DNA of 64,000 bases from Cheiracanthium punctorium (taxonomy: Eukaryota; Arthropoda; Arachnida; Araneae; Cheiracanthiidae), in assembly GCA_038373885.1 (NCBI GenBank), contig JAWZYV010019530.1:457127-521126 (forward strand). The letters are read 5' to 3'. The position numbers and the translations under genes are program-made. This document shows, one piece after another, positions 12,601 through 23,434 of the stretch. Position 1 is the stretch's first letter; each line of letters begins with the position of its first letter. The notes below the pieces were generated by a model. It saw only the letters and a list, made by a program, of their open reading frames with translations. It searched no databases and was not told the origin of the DNA.

Positions 12601-14178
12601 TTCTAGGGCATTTTGCATTAAAATACTAATACCAAGAAAAAGTCGTAAAAACCATGTTTCACGTGTTATTTTAAATATACCGTCAGGCATTTTCTTGCTT
12701 AAAAGCATTTGAAACGCTGAATAAATTTGCAGTTAATAATTTTGTAGATAAAGTATTAAACATGTTTTTTTTTCATATGAAGTAAATGTCGAACAAAATA
12801 TTTCAGGCAAAGTATTCTTTATAATACTTTTTAAAAAAAAAGTAGTAATTTAAAAAAATCTACAGTTTTTATCATGCAATATTACCGTTAAAGCTCCGAA
12901 TGCAAAATTTTCATTTCCCTCACACATTACGTTGGATAGCTATTTTTAGCTATTTTTTTTTTTTTTTTTTGCTTTAGTGTTTTAAATGTTTACACCAGAA
13001 TCACTATATCATTGACAGTTTTTAATAGCAGTAGATGAAAATCATGCAACATCTTAATGAACTCATCCATCCTTTCTATTTATTTATTTTCAACAACGCA
13101 GGATGAGCAATGCCCATCAAGTATTCTGTTTTCACATTTTTGGCGAGTTTATACCTTTTTGGATGCGATAAAATTAAAAAATTACAAATAAAAATTTTAT
13201 TTTCGTATTGTTTCTTAGTCTGTCAGTATCTTTGTTTTTAGAAAAAAATTTAAAGTAGATTAACAGGAAAGTTTCGGTACATTACATATTATCGTGGCAA
13301 CAGATCTATCAGAAATTACAAAATCATTAAAAAAGGGGATTTCTTAAAGAAAAGACGTTGAAAAACTTTAAAGTATGTCATGGCAGTAATCTTCCAGACG
13401 CTTGTACACCAACTTTCTTTTATAACTTTTTAACAGAGCAAGTGAGCCATAAGCATGTGCCTTTCAACAATAAATATCCACGTTTATTTTTCAACTTTCT
13501 GTCGGAGTTGGGAATGTATGCCTTTTAGAAACTCCTCATGAGTACTTTTTCTTATATCACTTCAGTATATTTTTTATGTATACTGGATGATCAAATAATC
13601 ATGATAATACAATCACTGACAAATTTTAATCCGATGACTAACGACGATATTGATTTATGAATCATTTCTGCGTACTAAGGATAGATTGGTTTTTTGCATC
13701 AAACATAATTTAATTTCATCATATTATAGGATTGTAATTAAAAACATTCTGAGATCCACACAGCAGGATTTTAGTTTCGCATTTTTGCTTATAAGAAAGA
13801 TTTATATTTCAACTAGATTAAAAAATCAGTTAAAATCGTTTCTGGTAATGTAATTCAAGTTGCTTATTAAATTATAAAAAGAAAAGCACTGAATTGCTGA
13901 CACCTTCTGAATATGTTGGCAATTTTGTGGGTACATTTTTTACCTTAAATCGCCTATTTATTTTTCAAATTATTGAAACATATTTCATTTAAAATATAAA
14001 TACTCTTTTAAATGCTGTATATTTAGACTATTGTGCAACATTTTTTATCTAAAGAACATCTAATTCAATAAAATACATCTACTCTCAAATTGAGGTAAGG
14101 CATTGCTGTACTTGAATCTGGGAGAGCATAAACTAATCTTAGCAAAACAAAGGCCTGTAAAGTACTTTTCGTTTTGGT
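9621..14178. other. Intergenic AT-rich stretch, no supported gene
   Basis: No coding exon, RNA gene or intact mobile element is evident. The first 500 bp, to about 10.15 kb, is somewhat GC-richer and may still be PMCA 3' UTR. Simple repeats include A-runs at 9857-9873, an AAAT run at about 10838-10856, TA/ATAC runs at about 12103-12150 and poly-T at about 12952-12971. Confidence 0.6.
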
Positions 14179-14697
14179 CAGGCCCGGACTGGCCAGGTCG
14201 GAGATTGCCGAGGGCCTCTGGCCCAAGCGCCCCCCAAAATGGATATACTACTTTATAATTAGAGTAATTTGATATGTATATCAGAGTAGTTTGGTTATTT
14301 ATTTCCCAGTGATCTTACATCTTTACGCAGTAGCGCACTGAGGGACGCCAGAAACATAGCTGCTCGAAGGGCCCCCGAATAATCAGAGGCACCAAAAGCT
14401 CTATAATAGTTAATAATGGTTTTTAGTCACGTAAGCCTAATTTTCAAATAATACATATTCTAGTATTCTAGTCCCCCTAAATTCATCAGTAACAAGGACG
14501 TATTTAAGGAAGGGGGTTCCTCCCCCCTTATTGATTTTGTTTCTAAAATGATAAGACGCAGTCTTTTTGTGAAAAATTCTACAGATTTTACCGTTTGGAC
14601 CCCCTCCGAAATGTTTTTCTGGATACGTGCCCGCTCAGTAAGGGACCCCCTTTTCAATCTCTAGACGAGGGCCCTCAAAAGAGCCAGTCCCGGCCTG
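14179..14697. mobile_element. hAT-type non-autonomous element with exact 8-bp target duplication
   Basis: Terminal inverted repeats are CAGGCCCGGACTGGC at the left and GCCAGTCCCGGCCTG at the right. The element is flanked on both sides by GTTTTGGT (14171-14178 and 14698-14705), an exact 8-bp duplication typical of hAT transposases. The interior (519 bp in all) has no transposase frame. CAG...CTG ends also fit hAT. Confidence 0.9.
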
Positions 14698-15791
14698 GTT
14701 TTGGTAAATGGGCATTACAGGAAACGGCATTCACTTTTACTTTCACTCTCGAGGCTAATTATGAAATTGTCTGTGCGGATTCGACTTAGGAATAACGTCA
14801 TAACATATTGATAGCTACACAGCATATCTCTTGGTGCTATAACATCAGATTACTTCATTTTAGCTTTCGCGACCAACACACGTTATTTCAAAATAACCCG
14901 AATCGATGGCTCTTATCGAAGTTTTCAGTTTTTACAACCAATTTGTTCCTGGGTTGGAAAAAAGAAAAAATAGAGGCTTCAGTCCGCGTCTGCTTCTACT
15001 TTTCAACTCAAAAATTGCAGTAAGCTGTCCAATTCGCTGATGAAAATCATTGAATTGATAGTTGTAGATACAAGTAAAAAAAAAATGTACAGTTGTTAGT
15101 AAAAGAATAACACCTCTATATCCTTAGTACGTTCCGAAGTCAGATTCATAGCCATGAGATGTTATTACCCTACTTTAAAAAACAAAACAGGAGACTTTTA
15201 TACTCAAAGCAATCAGAATACCCTTGAAGAAAAAGAAAATAAATGAAGAAGAATCACCAGTAAGTTGGGCCGCCAGTGTGGACTACAGTCTTATTCTGTA
15301 CAATCGATACTTTTTGAGTACTCATTGAATACTTTTTTGAGTTGTATGGATGTGTCCCATATCTGCGCTTCAGTGATGTCTACTATACAACGAGTTTCAG
15401 GCTTCAGAACGAGAGAAAGTGTAAGTAGTTTGAAAGTATGCCAAAATAAAAAAGAGATTAAAAGAATAGCCTGTTAATAAAGCTCTACTCTTAACTTCTG
15501 TTCAGAGTCATTCATTTCTTCACCATCCCCTTTTTTCAGGTAAGAGAAAAAAAATCATTGGTCACGTACCAGGGTGGTTATAATTGAAGTTCCCCCTCAT
15601 TTACATTTACATTTACGGTGTTGTGAGGAGAGTGCTGCAAGCACGCGGGTCGGCTTTACCTCAAATAATCCGGATGTCAAGCATCCCTCTGAGCAAAGTT
15701 CCCAATACTCTGTAACTGAAATGGTTGAGCAGACTGCCACCAATTTTGTATATATGGACTGTACATGAGATAAGCTGAAGGAAAATTTTTT

Positions 15792-16130
15792 AAAAGTTGA
15801 GTTCGAAAAATGTCCACTAAGTAGAGCTTTGCATAAGAATTCAGCTCAAGAAATGACTCAAATTAGTTAGTAAATGCTCAAAAAATATTGAATAGATATT
15901 GAAATTATTAGCACATTTCAAGTTAGTCATTTGCGCTGTTAGATGATTATTGAAGATGACAGTATTAAAGATTTTTAAAAAGTTGAGTTCGAAAAATGTC
16001 CACTAGGTGGAGCTTTGCATAAGAATTCAGCTCAAAAAATGACTCAAATTAGTTAATAAATGCTCAAAAAATATTGAATAGATATTAAAATTGTTAGCAC
16101 ATTTCAAGTTAGTCATTTCCGCTGTTAGAT
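15792..16130. repeat. Direct duplication, ~150-bp copies with 185-bp period
   Basis: Copy 1 (15792-15944) and copy 2 (15977-16130) are nearly identical, from AAAAGTTGAGTTCGAAAAAT to CGCTGTTAGAT, with a 32-bp spacer between them. The arrangement is a recent tandem duplication. No coding frame is conserved between the copies. Confidence 0.9.
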
Positions 16131-17277
16131 TTGCTTTATATTCATGCATAACGCCACCTAGCGGTCGTTTTTTGAACTATTTTCTTTCTTCGAAATTCCT
16201 TGAGCACATCTCATGTATACACAATATACCAAATTTGGTTACAATCCGTTCGCCCGTTTTAGTTGTAGAGCCCTATTCACTGGGTAACCAACCTGTATTT
16301 TCTTTGCACACATCACATCGGCATAACGTAGTAGTTTCATCGGCACGTAAATTACTGATGTCTAGTCCAGGGTTTTCTTTTTTTTTTCAAATTGTGTTTG
16401 ATAGATCATTACCTAATCCAAAAATTTGCCATTACAGCAGGCAGCAGGTAACTCGTCATTGGGCCAGCGTATATTATTGATTACCATCCGGCTTGGTACT
16501 GAATACTTGTTTGGGTAAGAATACTTATACCAGATGACCAAAAAGTTCGTAAAAATTTATTAAAAAAGAACAAATAATGATAGAAAATCGCAGTTTGCAC
16601 AAACAGGTTTAGAAGGTGATCGGATTTTTTTTAATGACAAGAATTTTTGTAGTTCCAAGTGCTGCCGATAGGTGGCGCTGACTTGCACAGTGGGAAGCAA
16701 GTTTCCAATAAGAAAAACTTTGAAATCTCTAATCTTATCCTTACAAGCCGCAATTTTGTATCGTTATTTGTTTTTTGTTTATGAATTTTTAAACTCGGGG
16801 TGTAATCTTTTGGAATGGCGTTCGCCAAATTCTGGCACTTCTGCATTGACGATATGCTTTTGTACCGTTCATTTCAAAGTTTTTCTATTTTTTACGCCTA
16901 CCGGACAGTTTTGGTCACGTGGGCCGTGGCTTATAAGTGGCTCATCGATTACTTACCAAGCTGTAAAAAGCTGGCCGTTTTGTTAAAAAGTTTCAGAGAC
17001 TTCTCCGTTTACGGAAGTCGTATTGTTTTTTTATGGGACTCCGGCATGCTGTGTGTTCTTGTGGATCAATCAGATTTTTGAACCTACCTTTAACAACTTT
17101 TGTAAAGCAATGCACTTTATGAAATGGAACTTGAGTTTTAAACCTTTTCGCTTCTAATTACAATAAAATGTAGCCTTGACATCACCGAGAGTCATATCTG
17201 TTTTCTTGGACTTCAGCGTTTCATATGGATTTTTTAAACACACTATACGTCATGTAAACCGCCCAAAGGAATGTTCT
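16131..17277. other. Unassigned repeat-like stretch without a supported gene
   Basis: This moderately GC-richer sequence contains several frames of 60-130 codons, none with a recognisable product. It includes CGCCACCTAGCGG at 16152-16164 and TAGGTGGCGC at 16669-16678. The phrase ACCAAAAAGTTCGTAAAAA near 16538 resembles mariner-like ends, but no matching inverted end was found. Confidence 0.4.
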
Positions 17278-17473
17278 AGATCGACCACCGACGACTTCGC
17301 CATATCCTCCTCCCAAAAATTGTATTAATCCGTCGCTGGAATGGGCCCCCCCAATGGGCGGACATTATTACCCTCAACAAGGACATTACAAACACCCAAG
17401 CCCATGCCGGGAATCGATCCCGGACACAAGGTGTAGTAGAATGCGGTGCATTAACCACTATACCGCCGGGGCG
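17278..17473 (-). mobile_element. tRNA-derived SINE inserted in the Gypsy pol remnant
   Basis: Read on the minus strand from 17473, the head is tRNA-like. GGCGGTATAGTGGTTAATGC fits box A, and a 5-bp stem with 7-nt loop (CCGGG ATCGATT CCCGG) fits a T-arm/box B. The anticodon arm does not fold well and the acceptor stem has mismatches, so it is not a working tRNA gene. A non-tRNA body follows toward 17278. It abuts the retrotransposon connection/RNase H frame at about 17480, and no pol sequence is seen beyond it. Confidence 0.7.
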
Positions 17474-17740
17474 AGCGAAATCATGTCCTTTCACGACCAG
17501 ATCGGCGCAGATGTTAAAGCCGTTTTCAGTTTGTTGAATGCATCCGCACATTCTTCCGTCCATTGAAATTTTTGTCCAGTCTCTGTCAATTTGTGAAGTG
17601 GTCTTAGACGTCAATTGGAGAAAAACCCTTCACGAATTTTCGATAGTAGGTCAAAGTCCGAGAAAACTTCGCAGCTCATGGATATTCTGAGGATGACTCG
17701 AGTTCTTGACTGCGGACGTCTTTTCGGGATCGGTTCGGAC

Positions 17741-18375
17741 TCAGGGGGCAGATATTATGTGCCCGAAGTAACGTACTTCCCGACAAAACAATTTGCTCTT
17801 CAATGGACTCAATTTCAAGTTTGCCTCCTTTAATTTCTGCAGCACCTTTCGGATGTTCTTCAAAGTCTTTCCAACGATAATGATGTCGTCCAAGTACACG
17901 AGACATGCTTCGTAGGAAAGTCCTCTCAACATTGTCTCCATCAGACGCTCTAATGTAGCCGGTTGCGTTGTAGAGTCCAAAAGGCATAACTTTAAACTTC
18001 CATAATCCTTGTCCAGTAGTGAACACAGTCTTTTCACGGTCATCGGGATGAATTTCTACTTGCCAGTAACCTCTCTTGAGGTCCAGCGTCGAAAATCATT
18101 CATTTCCCAATAAAGTGTCTAAAGTATTGTCTATCCTGGGAAGAGGGTAGCTGTCTTTCTTGGTAATGTCATTCAGACGTCTATAGTCAACGCAGAACCG
18201 GGTGGAACTATCCTTCTTTCGGACCAAAACAAACGGCGAGTCTCAGGGACTAGTCGATAGCTCGATGACGTCATCATGCTGCATCTATTCTAAAAATCCC
18301 TCGCCTATACTTGCTGCAAACGGCAGCCGCCTAGGGTGTTGCTTGATGAGAGAATGGCTGCCAGTATCTGTTCTG
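17741..18375 (-). pseudogene. Reverse transcriptase remnant
   Basis: Fragments read in RT order: an N-terminal IKQHPRRLPFA segment (about 18320-18350), then motifs about FVLVRKKD and [10 protein letters not shown] in a separate frame, then KFKVMPFGLYNATG (about 17970-18010). The catalytic YLDDIIIVGKT (about 17860-17895) lies in the frame ending at 17741. A frameshift between PFGLYNATG and the YLDD block breaks it. YLDD marks a Ty3/Gypsy-type RT. Confidence 0.88.
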
Positions 18376-18884
18376 TGTTGAGTTAACTTCGTACGACCAA
18401 AGTCACCGTAAGTACGAGAGAAGAGGTCTTGGATTTCTATAATTATTTTCTCACAGCAGCGCTTCTCTGTTCTGCCGTTAACTCCACGTCTTGTAATAAT
18501 TCCTTTGTCAGACACTCAGAAGATATAGCTGTCAGTGGGCCGATGTTCTTATTAATGCATGTAACAGGAGTGCATGTTGCCAGTACATCATTTTTCTTTA
18601 TCACCTTCGACTTGTCCGTCACATTCGCCACTCTAACTGGAATGTTAGGTCTCGAACAAGTCCACAAGTGTGGCACCCACAAGTACTCTTCTGACAGAAT
18701 CACTGTTACTTGGGTGCTCAAGTAATCCCAGCCGGAATTTGTTGCTTTCCTTTACTGTTCCGAAAATTATAGAATGAATTCTTGGAGGTGGAGTGATATC
18801 AGTCTGGGCTATTATTTGCTGAATAGGTAAAACGGTTTCATTTTTAATGTCGAACACAGCTATTTCTTCAGAGTCTGAACAAAG

Positions 18885-19200
18885 CTAATTATTTTTAAAG
18901 TCCAAGCTAAATTTGTGTGAATTTAGGAAGTCCAGTCTGAGAATGAAAGAGTTCGTAATATTGGCGACATATACCACATGGTCATATCTGGCATTTCCAA
19001 AAGTTATTTCTACTGTTGCTTTTCCGCCCACTTCGATCTTGTCAACTATCACAGTCTGGAGGGTCAGCGAGGGCAGAGTCCAGATAATCGTCAAATTTTA
19101 TTTCTTAGTCAGATCTGTCCTGATGATGGTTACATTCGCTCCAGTATCAATCACCATGTGGCACGGAGAACCATTTACGTATCCTAGTAAGAAGAGCCCA
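18885..19200 (-). pseudogene. Retroviral-type aspartic protease remnant
   Basis: MVIDTGANVTII (about 19120-19160) has the DTG active-site triad of retropepsins and is followed by a fold-typical VEITFGNARYDHVVYVANI and a LDFLNSHKFSLDF C-terminus. A stop or frameshift near 19096 separates the halves. Upstream, CWTYSGVGPLQKYC (about 19370-19410) looks like a CCHC knuckle that lost its second Cys and its His. Confidence 0.85.
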
Positions 19201-19470
19201 TTACTGCCGCCATTCACTGAGAAAATCTGCAAGACTTTCAAATGAGGCTTTTGAATTATCCCGCAGCCTCCGTTCCTCAATGTTGTCTCATTTCCGTCTT
19301 CCTTCATGGACTTCTCTAGTGCACTGATAACCGCGATCTTTACGAAGACAGTTTTTTGTGCGTCACAGTATTTTTGTAAAGGCCCCACGCCACTGTATGT
19401 CCAACATTTCACTTTTCTTGGCTCTGGCTGTACTTGCCTTTCCACCAGATCTTCGAGCCTCCTTAATTTA

Positions 19471-20217
19471 TTAACTAAATCTCTCCCTTTCTCCATCCGT
19501 AGGCTCCTGGAACGACACAGCTCTAACAGTATCACGATCTTTCTGTACGGCCCACTGAGCTGCCTCAAGCTTCATGGCAAATACGAGGGCGAACCTCAGA
19601 TCTTTATTATCCGCCAAGATCAAAGCTTTCAGAATTTCAGAGTCCCTGACGCCTTCAATAAAATGTTGCACTGCAACAACTTCTCGAACGTTATCAGGAT
19701 AACTGCCGCAGGCTAGATGACAGCCTAATATCTGAGGCTCTTGAGGGGTCTCGCCAGGTCTTTGCATCCTTGACTTTAGTTGTATTCTACTATACTCTTT
19801 CTGGCACATCTCTCCGTATTTCAGCTGCAAGGCACTGGCAAGGGCGTCAAAATCTCTTATCTTCGTCGCTGAAATGTTTTGCAAAACGTTAATTGCGTCT
19901 CCGCTTAGGGATCCGCCCAGTTGGTTGGCTTTTTCGGACTTGTCCCTACCATTGGCTTTAGCGACAACCGAAAATTGGGTCTCGTACTCGTCGTCGATGT
20001 CAACCTGATGATTTCCCGGAGCTTCCCCAGCTTGACGAGAGAGTCCTAGTTTTTCTTCAAGTTTAGCTTCACATTCTTCACGTATTTTCGAAACTACATT
20101 TTTCTTTCTAGTCCAGTTTGTCTTCAATTTCACTCTCAAATTCTTGACGCATCCTAGAAATATCTTTCTGCAATTCCTTAACATTCTCTTCTGTTTTTCC
20201 TTCAATTCTTTCTTCAT
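19471..20217 (-). pseudogene. Gag capsid-like ORF of the Gypsy element
   Basis: This 248-residue minus-strand frame has a basic, charged N-terminal third and then a retrotransposon capsid pattern: GGSLSGDAINVLQNI, DALASALQLKYGEMCQ and a RMQRPGETPQE segment. It continues the coiled-coil frame at 20273-20731 after a short break. It would have formed the particle shell together with that frame. The nucleocapsid knuckle lies in an overlapping frame (19098-19568), so the gag-pol order is preserved but frameshifted. Confidence 0.8.
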
Positions 20218-20272
20218 ATTTAGTTTGAGTTTCTTCCAGGCGCGACATTCTCTTCTCCATTTCTTCTTTCAT

Positions 20273-20731
20273 TCATTTCCATTCCTCTTGGCTTTGCTTA
20301 ATTTCTAACTTTAAATATATTTTCTTGATTTTCTCTATTTTATCCAACCCGGTTTTCATCTCGTCGGATGCGGCATTCATCTCTTCCAACCCGGTTTTCA
20401 CTTCGTCGTATGCGGCATTCATCTCTTCCAACCCGGTTTTCACTTCGTCGTATGCGGCATTCATCTCTTCCAACCCGGTTTTCACTTCGTCGTATGCGGC
20501 ATTCATCTCTTCCAACCCGGTTTCAATTTTCTTCTGTAAATCGGATTGTCCGGCTTCAATTTTCTTTTCTAAATCAGCTTGCCCGGCTTCATTTTTGTCG
20601 TAGGTTGCTTTTACTTCTTTTCCGGCTTCTATCTCTTCTCGCTCAGTTTTCAACTCTGTTTTCATCTCTTCATGTCCGGATTTTATGTCCTTCAACATAT
20701 CCATGAGCTTTTGTTGAAATTCTTCTTCCAT
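20273..20731 (-). pseudogene. Gag N-terminal coiled coil with 14-residue tandem repeats
   Basis: The 152-residue frame starts MEEEFQQKLMDM and is almost wholly charged, with Glu, Lys and few hydrophobics in heptad spacing. The centre has about four copies of a 14-residue repeat (TGLEEMNAAYDEVK), mirrored in DNA as a 42-bp tandem repeat at about 20346-20525. More divergent AGQSDLQKKIE-type repeats lie N-terminal to it. It probably supports Gag assembly. Copies are nearly identical, so the array is young compared with the broken pol. Confidence 0.8.
20346..20525. repeat. 42-bp coding minisatellite in gag
   Basis: About four near-identical 42-bp units containing TCTTCCAACCCGGTTT followed by ATGCGGCATTCATC are arranged head to tail. 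The period is a multiple of three, so unit gain or loss keeps the frame. Confidence 0.9.
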
Positions 20732-20779
20732 TTTTCCGGTCTACACCATTCACTGGAAAAATAAAGCCTTTCTTTAGAA

Positions 20780-20796
20780 TCCCGATTCTGACACCA
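20780..20796 (-). other. Primer-binding site, probably for tRNA-Leu
   Basis: On the minus strand, two bases after the LTR end, comes TGGTGTCAGAATCGGG. It is complementary to a tRNA 3' end of the form ...TTCTGACACCA. That end fits arthropod tRNA-Leu with a GTCAG acceptor strand. The position directly 3' of the LTR is where minus-strand synthesis primes. Confidence 0.7.
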
Positions 20797-20798
20797 AA

Positions 20799-21490
20799 TG
20801 TTGCAGAACACTGTGCTTGCTTGCTGGGTTAGTCGTTCTTAAGTTCAGTAGATGTAATAAGTTCTAGTAAAGAGTCGACTGGTCAGGATGGAACACAAAC
20901 TTTATTGCTTCTAGAACTTGTGTCGAACAATCAGCTGTACAAAATTCCCAGGCACTAACGGCCAGTAGGTAGTCTCAATCCACTCAGTACCGAAGCTTTC
21001 ACAAATGCTGTAATTCTCACAGAAAATAAAACACTTCTACAGGCAAAATTCGGTTGAAATATACAAGGGATGTCGTACACAAGCCCTTAAGACACAACAA
21101 TGAAAAACTTACACACATCAGTTAAAAATAAAGCTTCAAAAAAGACAAGCTAAAATACCGCTTCTATAGCACAATACAATCCGCGGAGCAAAGCAGCGTG
21201 CTCATCAGAAGCTCGATCCACACTGACCTGTCTGTTATGCCGGTATTTATAGATCTCGCAGAAGGTACGGGGAACTTCTAGAAGAATGTATCGCTCGAAT
21301 ATTCCACATGAAGCGGGAATGTTGATTACGTCATAGAACAGATATATTAGGCTATTATGCATGCTAATGCAGAAAAACTAACTTTACAAGCCCCATTGGG
21401 AAAATCGTGCCGAATGACCAAAATGTCGCCAAGCTTGGCGACTTTTAGCAAAATATCACCAAATTGGGCGCCAAAAATAAAGCAGCAAGA
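20799..21490 (-). mobile_element. 5' LTR of the Gypsy element (copy 1), incomplete
   Basis: The LTR reads on the minus strand and ends ...CTGCAACA at 20799. It aligns by eye with copies at 24753-26245 and 28960-29690. Conserved promoter parts in transcription order are the palindrome GTCGCCAAGCTTGGCGAC (21425-21442), a CRE-like TTACGTCA (21326-21333), a heat-shock-like GAATATTCGAGCG (21292-21304, minus) and TATAAATA (21244-21251, minus). Similarity stops at about 21490. The missing outer part probably resumes at 23228-23426. Confidence 0.85.
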
Positions 21491-23227
21491 AATCCCCGGC
21501 CTCATCTCGGCCAACTGTCTTCACGGGACCCCAATTTCACCCGTTCGACCTCGGCGCAGGACTTCCATTGAAGGTTGGGGATGTCAGGTCGGGTGACGGT
21601 CCCTGGACTGTCTACTCCGGACGGATTCTGTGTGTCTCCGGGCGATTTCCCGAGGATTCCCCGGCAATTGGATTCCCCGGCTCTCTTATCCCGATTCACT
21701 CGAGATTGTATCTGCTTTAGAGACATTTTTAATGATCTTTACCATATAAATTTTCCACTTCAAATTGATGAAGAAAGTGGTTCTTAATTCGGATAATTAA
21801 TTTCTTCAAATAAAGATGTTAAATAATAGTTATATTTTCAAAATACAGTAACTTTTAACACCCATCAACACCTAATGTAGTATGCTAAATTTCACAATTT
21901 AACTAATATAATTTTTATTCGCCCTTTCATTTTTATAGAATTTAAGACTCTCTTAAAATATTTTCCTATTAAATAAGAAATAAATATCTAATATTTAGTC
22001 ATGAATTTAGTCTAATAATATTTTAGAAATCAGATGAGTAAATTATTTCTGTGTTAAAGCGTTGACCTTTGTGCTGAACATAAGTAAATTGTTATGCATA
22101 TATTTAATTACATAATTATAGTGTCACATAAATTAAAATATATATTGTGATATTTTGTGTATTTACAAGAGAAAATTCTTCTTGGATAAATTCAAAATGT
22201 CCCAGTTTATTTCAAGGAAATTAAGCGATTACATAATTAAATTTATAATGAGACTTATATTAAATGCAATACAAAGAAGCACATGGGGAAGTATTTGTGC
22301 TGACCATACAGAGTTATATAAGGACTTTTAAAATGCTAAAAATGCTAGTTAAAGAATGAAGAAATGAAACTAGTTCATTTGCAATGCTCACGTTTAATTT
22401 CAATGTTATAAAAACAAATAGGTTTTGGAAAATATGTAATAGAAAAAATATATTTTCAGTATTTTATTAATTTTTTAAAATATTCGATGTTTTATTCTTT
22501 TAAAAAAGGTTGCAAAGTCGCTGTAAATCATAAATTGCTTACTTCGACTTCAGATCCAATTATATTATGCATGCAATTTTATTTTCTGTTCAGCAGAGAT
22601 TTCAACAAGTAACAAAAGTACACTTGTTTTAAGTGAACAAACACAGAAATAATTTACTAACCTTTTTAAATTGAGTGTGTTTCTTGTTGGTATGTTATCT
22701 TGTGTAAGCCGTTAAACTTTTGAATATGCCACCCAACACTATGCAACACTGCACTGTGTCAAACGAAGCTAACTGAACGCTCCCGAAAAAAATACTGCCA
22801 GGCAGAATGAAAAGGGGGCTTCTTATTGGATGGAAGATAAAAGAGATAGGAGCGGGCGAAATTCAAATCGACGTGAGGGGTGGGGGGAGGGGATAGCGAT
22901 GCTGTATTAGGAAGCAGCATCTCCCTTTCATCCCCCTTCCCCACAGACAACGCCATCTCTGAATAGTCCTTTCGAAGTCCGAACCAGACCTCGGTTCAAC
23001 GGATAAAAAATACCTGAGACCGAGGAGTATATGGAGGAAGTAGGTTGAGTTTTCTCCCGAGGTCAGGGAGCTGCGGAACGAATTACACGTCGGCGGTATA
23101 GCTTCAGCGGACGTTAAATGGACGTCAAACAAAAATTCCCGAGTACGAGCCGATGAAATAGACAGTCGGCCAACTTTTACCGAACTCTTTTGCTGCCTGG
23201 GATAAGTCCTTAAAAGTGAATTTACCG
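21491..23227. other. Sequence interrupting LTR copy 1, no supported gene
   Basis: A GC-rich block (21491-21730), a very AT-rich block (21730-22700) and another GC-rich block (22740-23227) separate two stretches that are adjacent in LTR copy 2. I found no terminal repeats or recognisable protein. Frames in the GC-rich parts are short and unassigned. It may be one insertion or several. Confidence 0.4.
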
Positions 23228-23426
23228 AAGGCCTAGGACCCATATTTTCCAAGATTTCTTGAAATTGCTATAGAAATCAATGGGAAAACCCAAACCTCCG
23301 TGTCTCCGGTTCTAGTTGACCGATTTTGATGCAACAAAAAGCAAAATTCAACTATCTGACGCGCAGAATACGAATTTTGAACTATTTTAAACCATAGAAC
23401 AGCGGGTTGCCCGAAAATTCCTAACA
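23228..23426 (-). mobile_element. Outer LTR fragment, matches start of LTR copy 2
   Basis: This shares the segment from AGATTTCTTGAAAT through GTTCTAGTTGACCGATTTTG to CGAAAATTCSTAACA with 25985-26245. On the minus strand it begins TGTTAGGAATTTTCG, a TG-starting LTR end. It is probably the displaced outer part of LTR copy 1. Confidence 0.65.
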
Positions 23427-23434
23427 CTATTCTA

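Larger units (their letters stand above)
17480..20798 (-). pseudogene. Degenerate Ty3/Gypsy retrotransposon, internal region (gag-protease-RT)
   Basis: On the minus strand the order is primer-binding site, coiled-coil Gag N-terminus, capsid, nucleocapsid remnant, aspartic protease and reverse transcriptase, ending in the connection/RNase H region. This is the standard order of an animal Ty3/Gypsy element. Frameshifts and stops break it into about eight frames. RNase H beyond its start, integrase and the 3' LTR are missing, with a SINE at the truncation point. The adjoining 5' LTR (20799 up) confirms orientation. It is a dead copy and no intact protein is encoded. Confidence 0.9.

Noticed and set aside
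16091..16480. 129-codon plus-strand frame
   Set aside because: It starts inside the second copy of a tandem duplication, has no recognisable domain and runs through a T-run.
17400..17473. Functional tRNA gene on the minus strand
   Set aside because: Box A and T-arm fit, but the acceptor stem has mismatches and no 5-bp anticodon stem forms. It is the head of a SINE.
20325..20706. Plus-strand frames full of SNPVF/SLPTRF repeats
   Set aside because: These are antisense shadows of the Gag coiled-coil repeat array.
22863..23252. 129-codon minus-strand frame in a GC-rich patch
   Set aside because: No family recognised, and its 5' end overlaps an LTR fragment. GC content alone explains the open frame.
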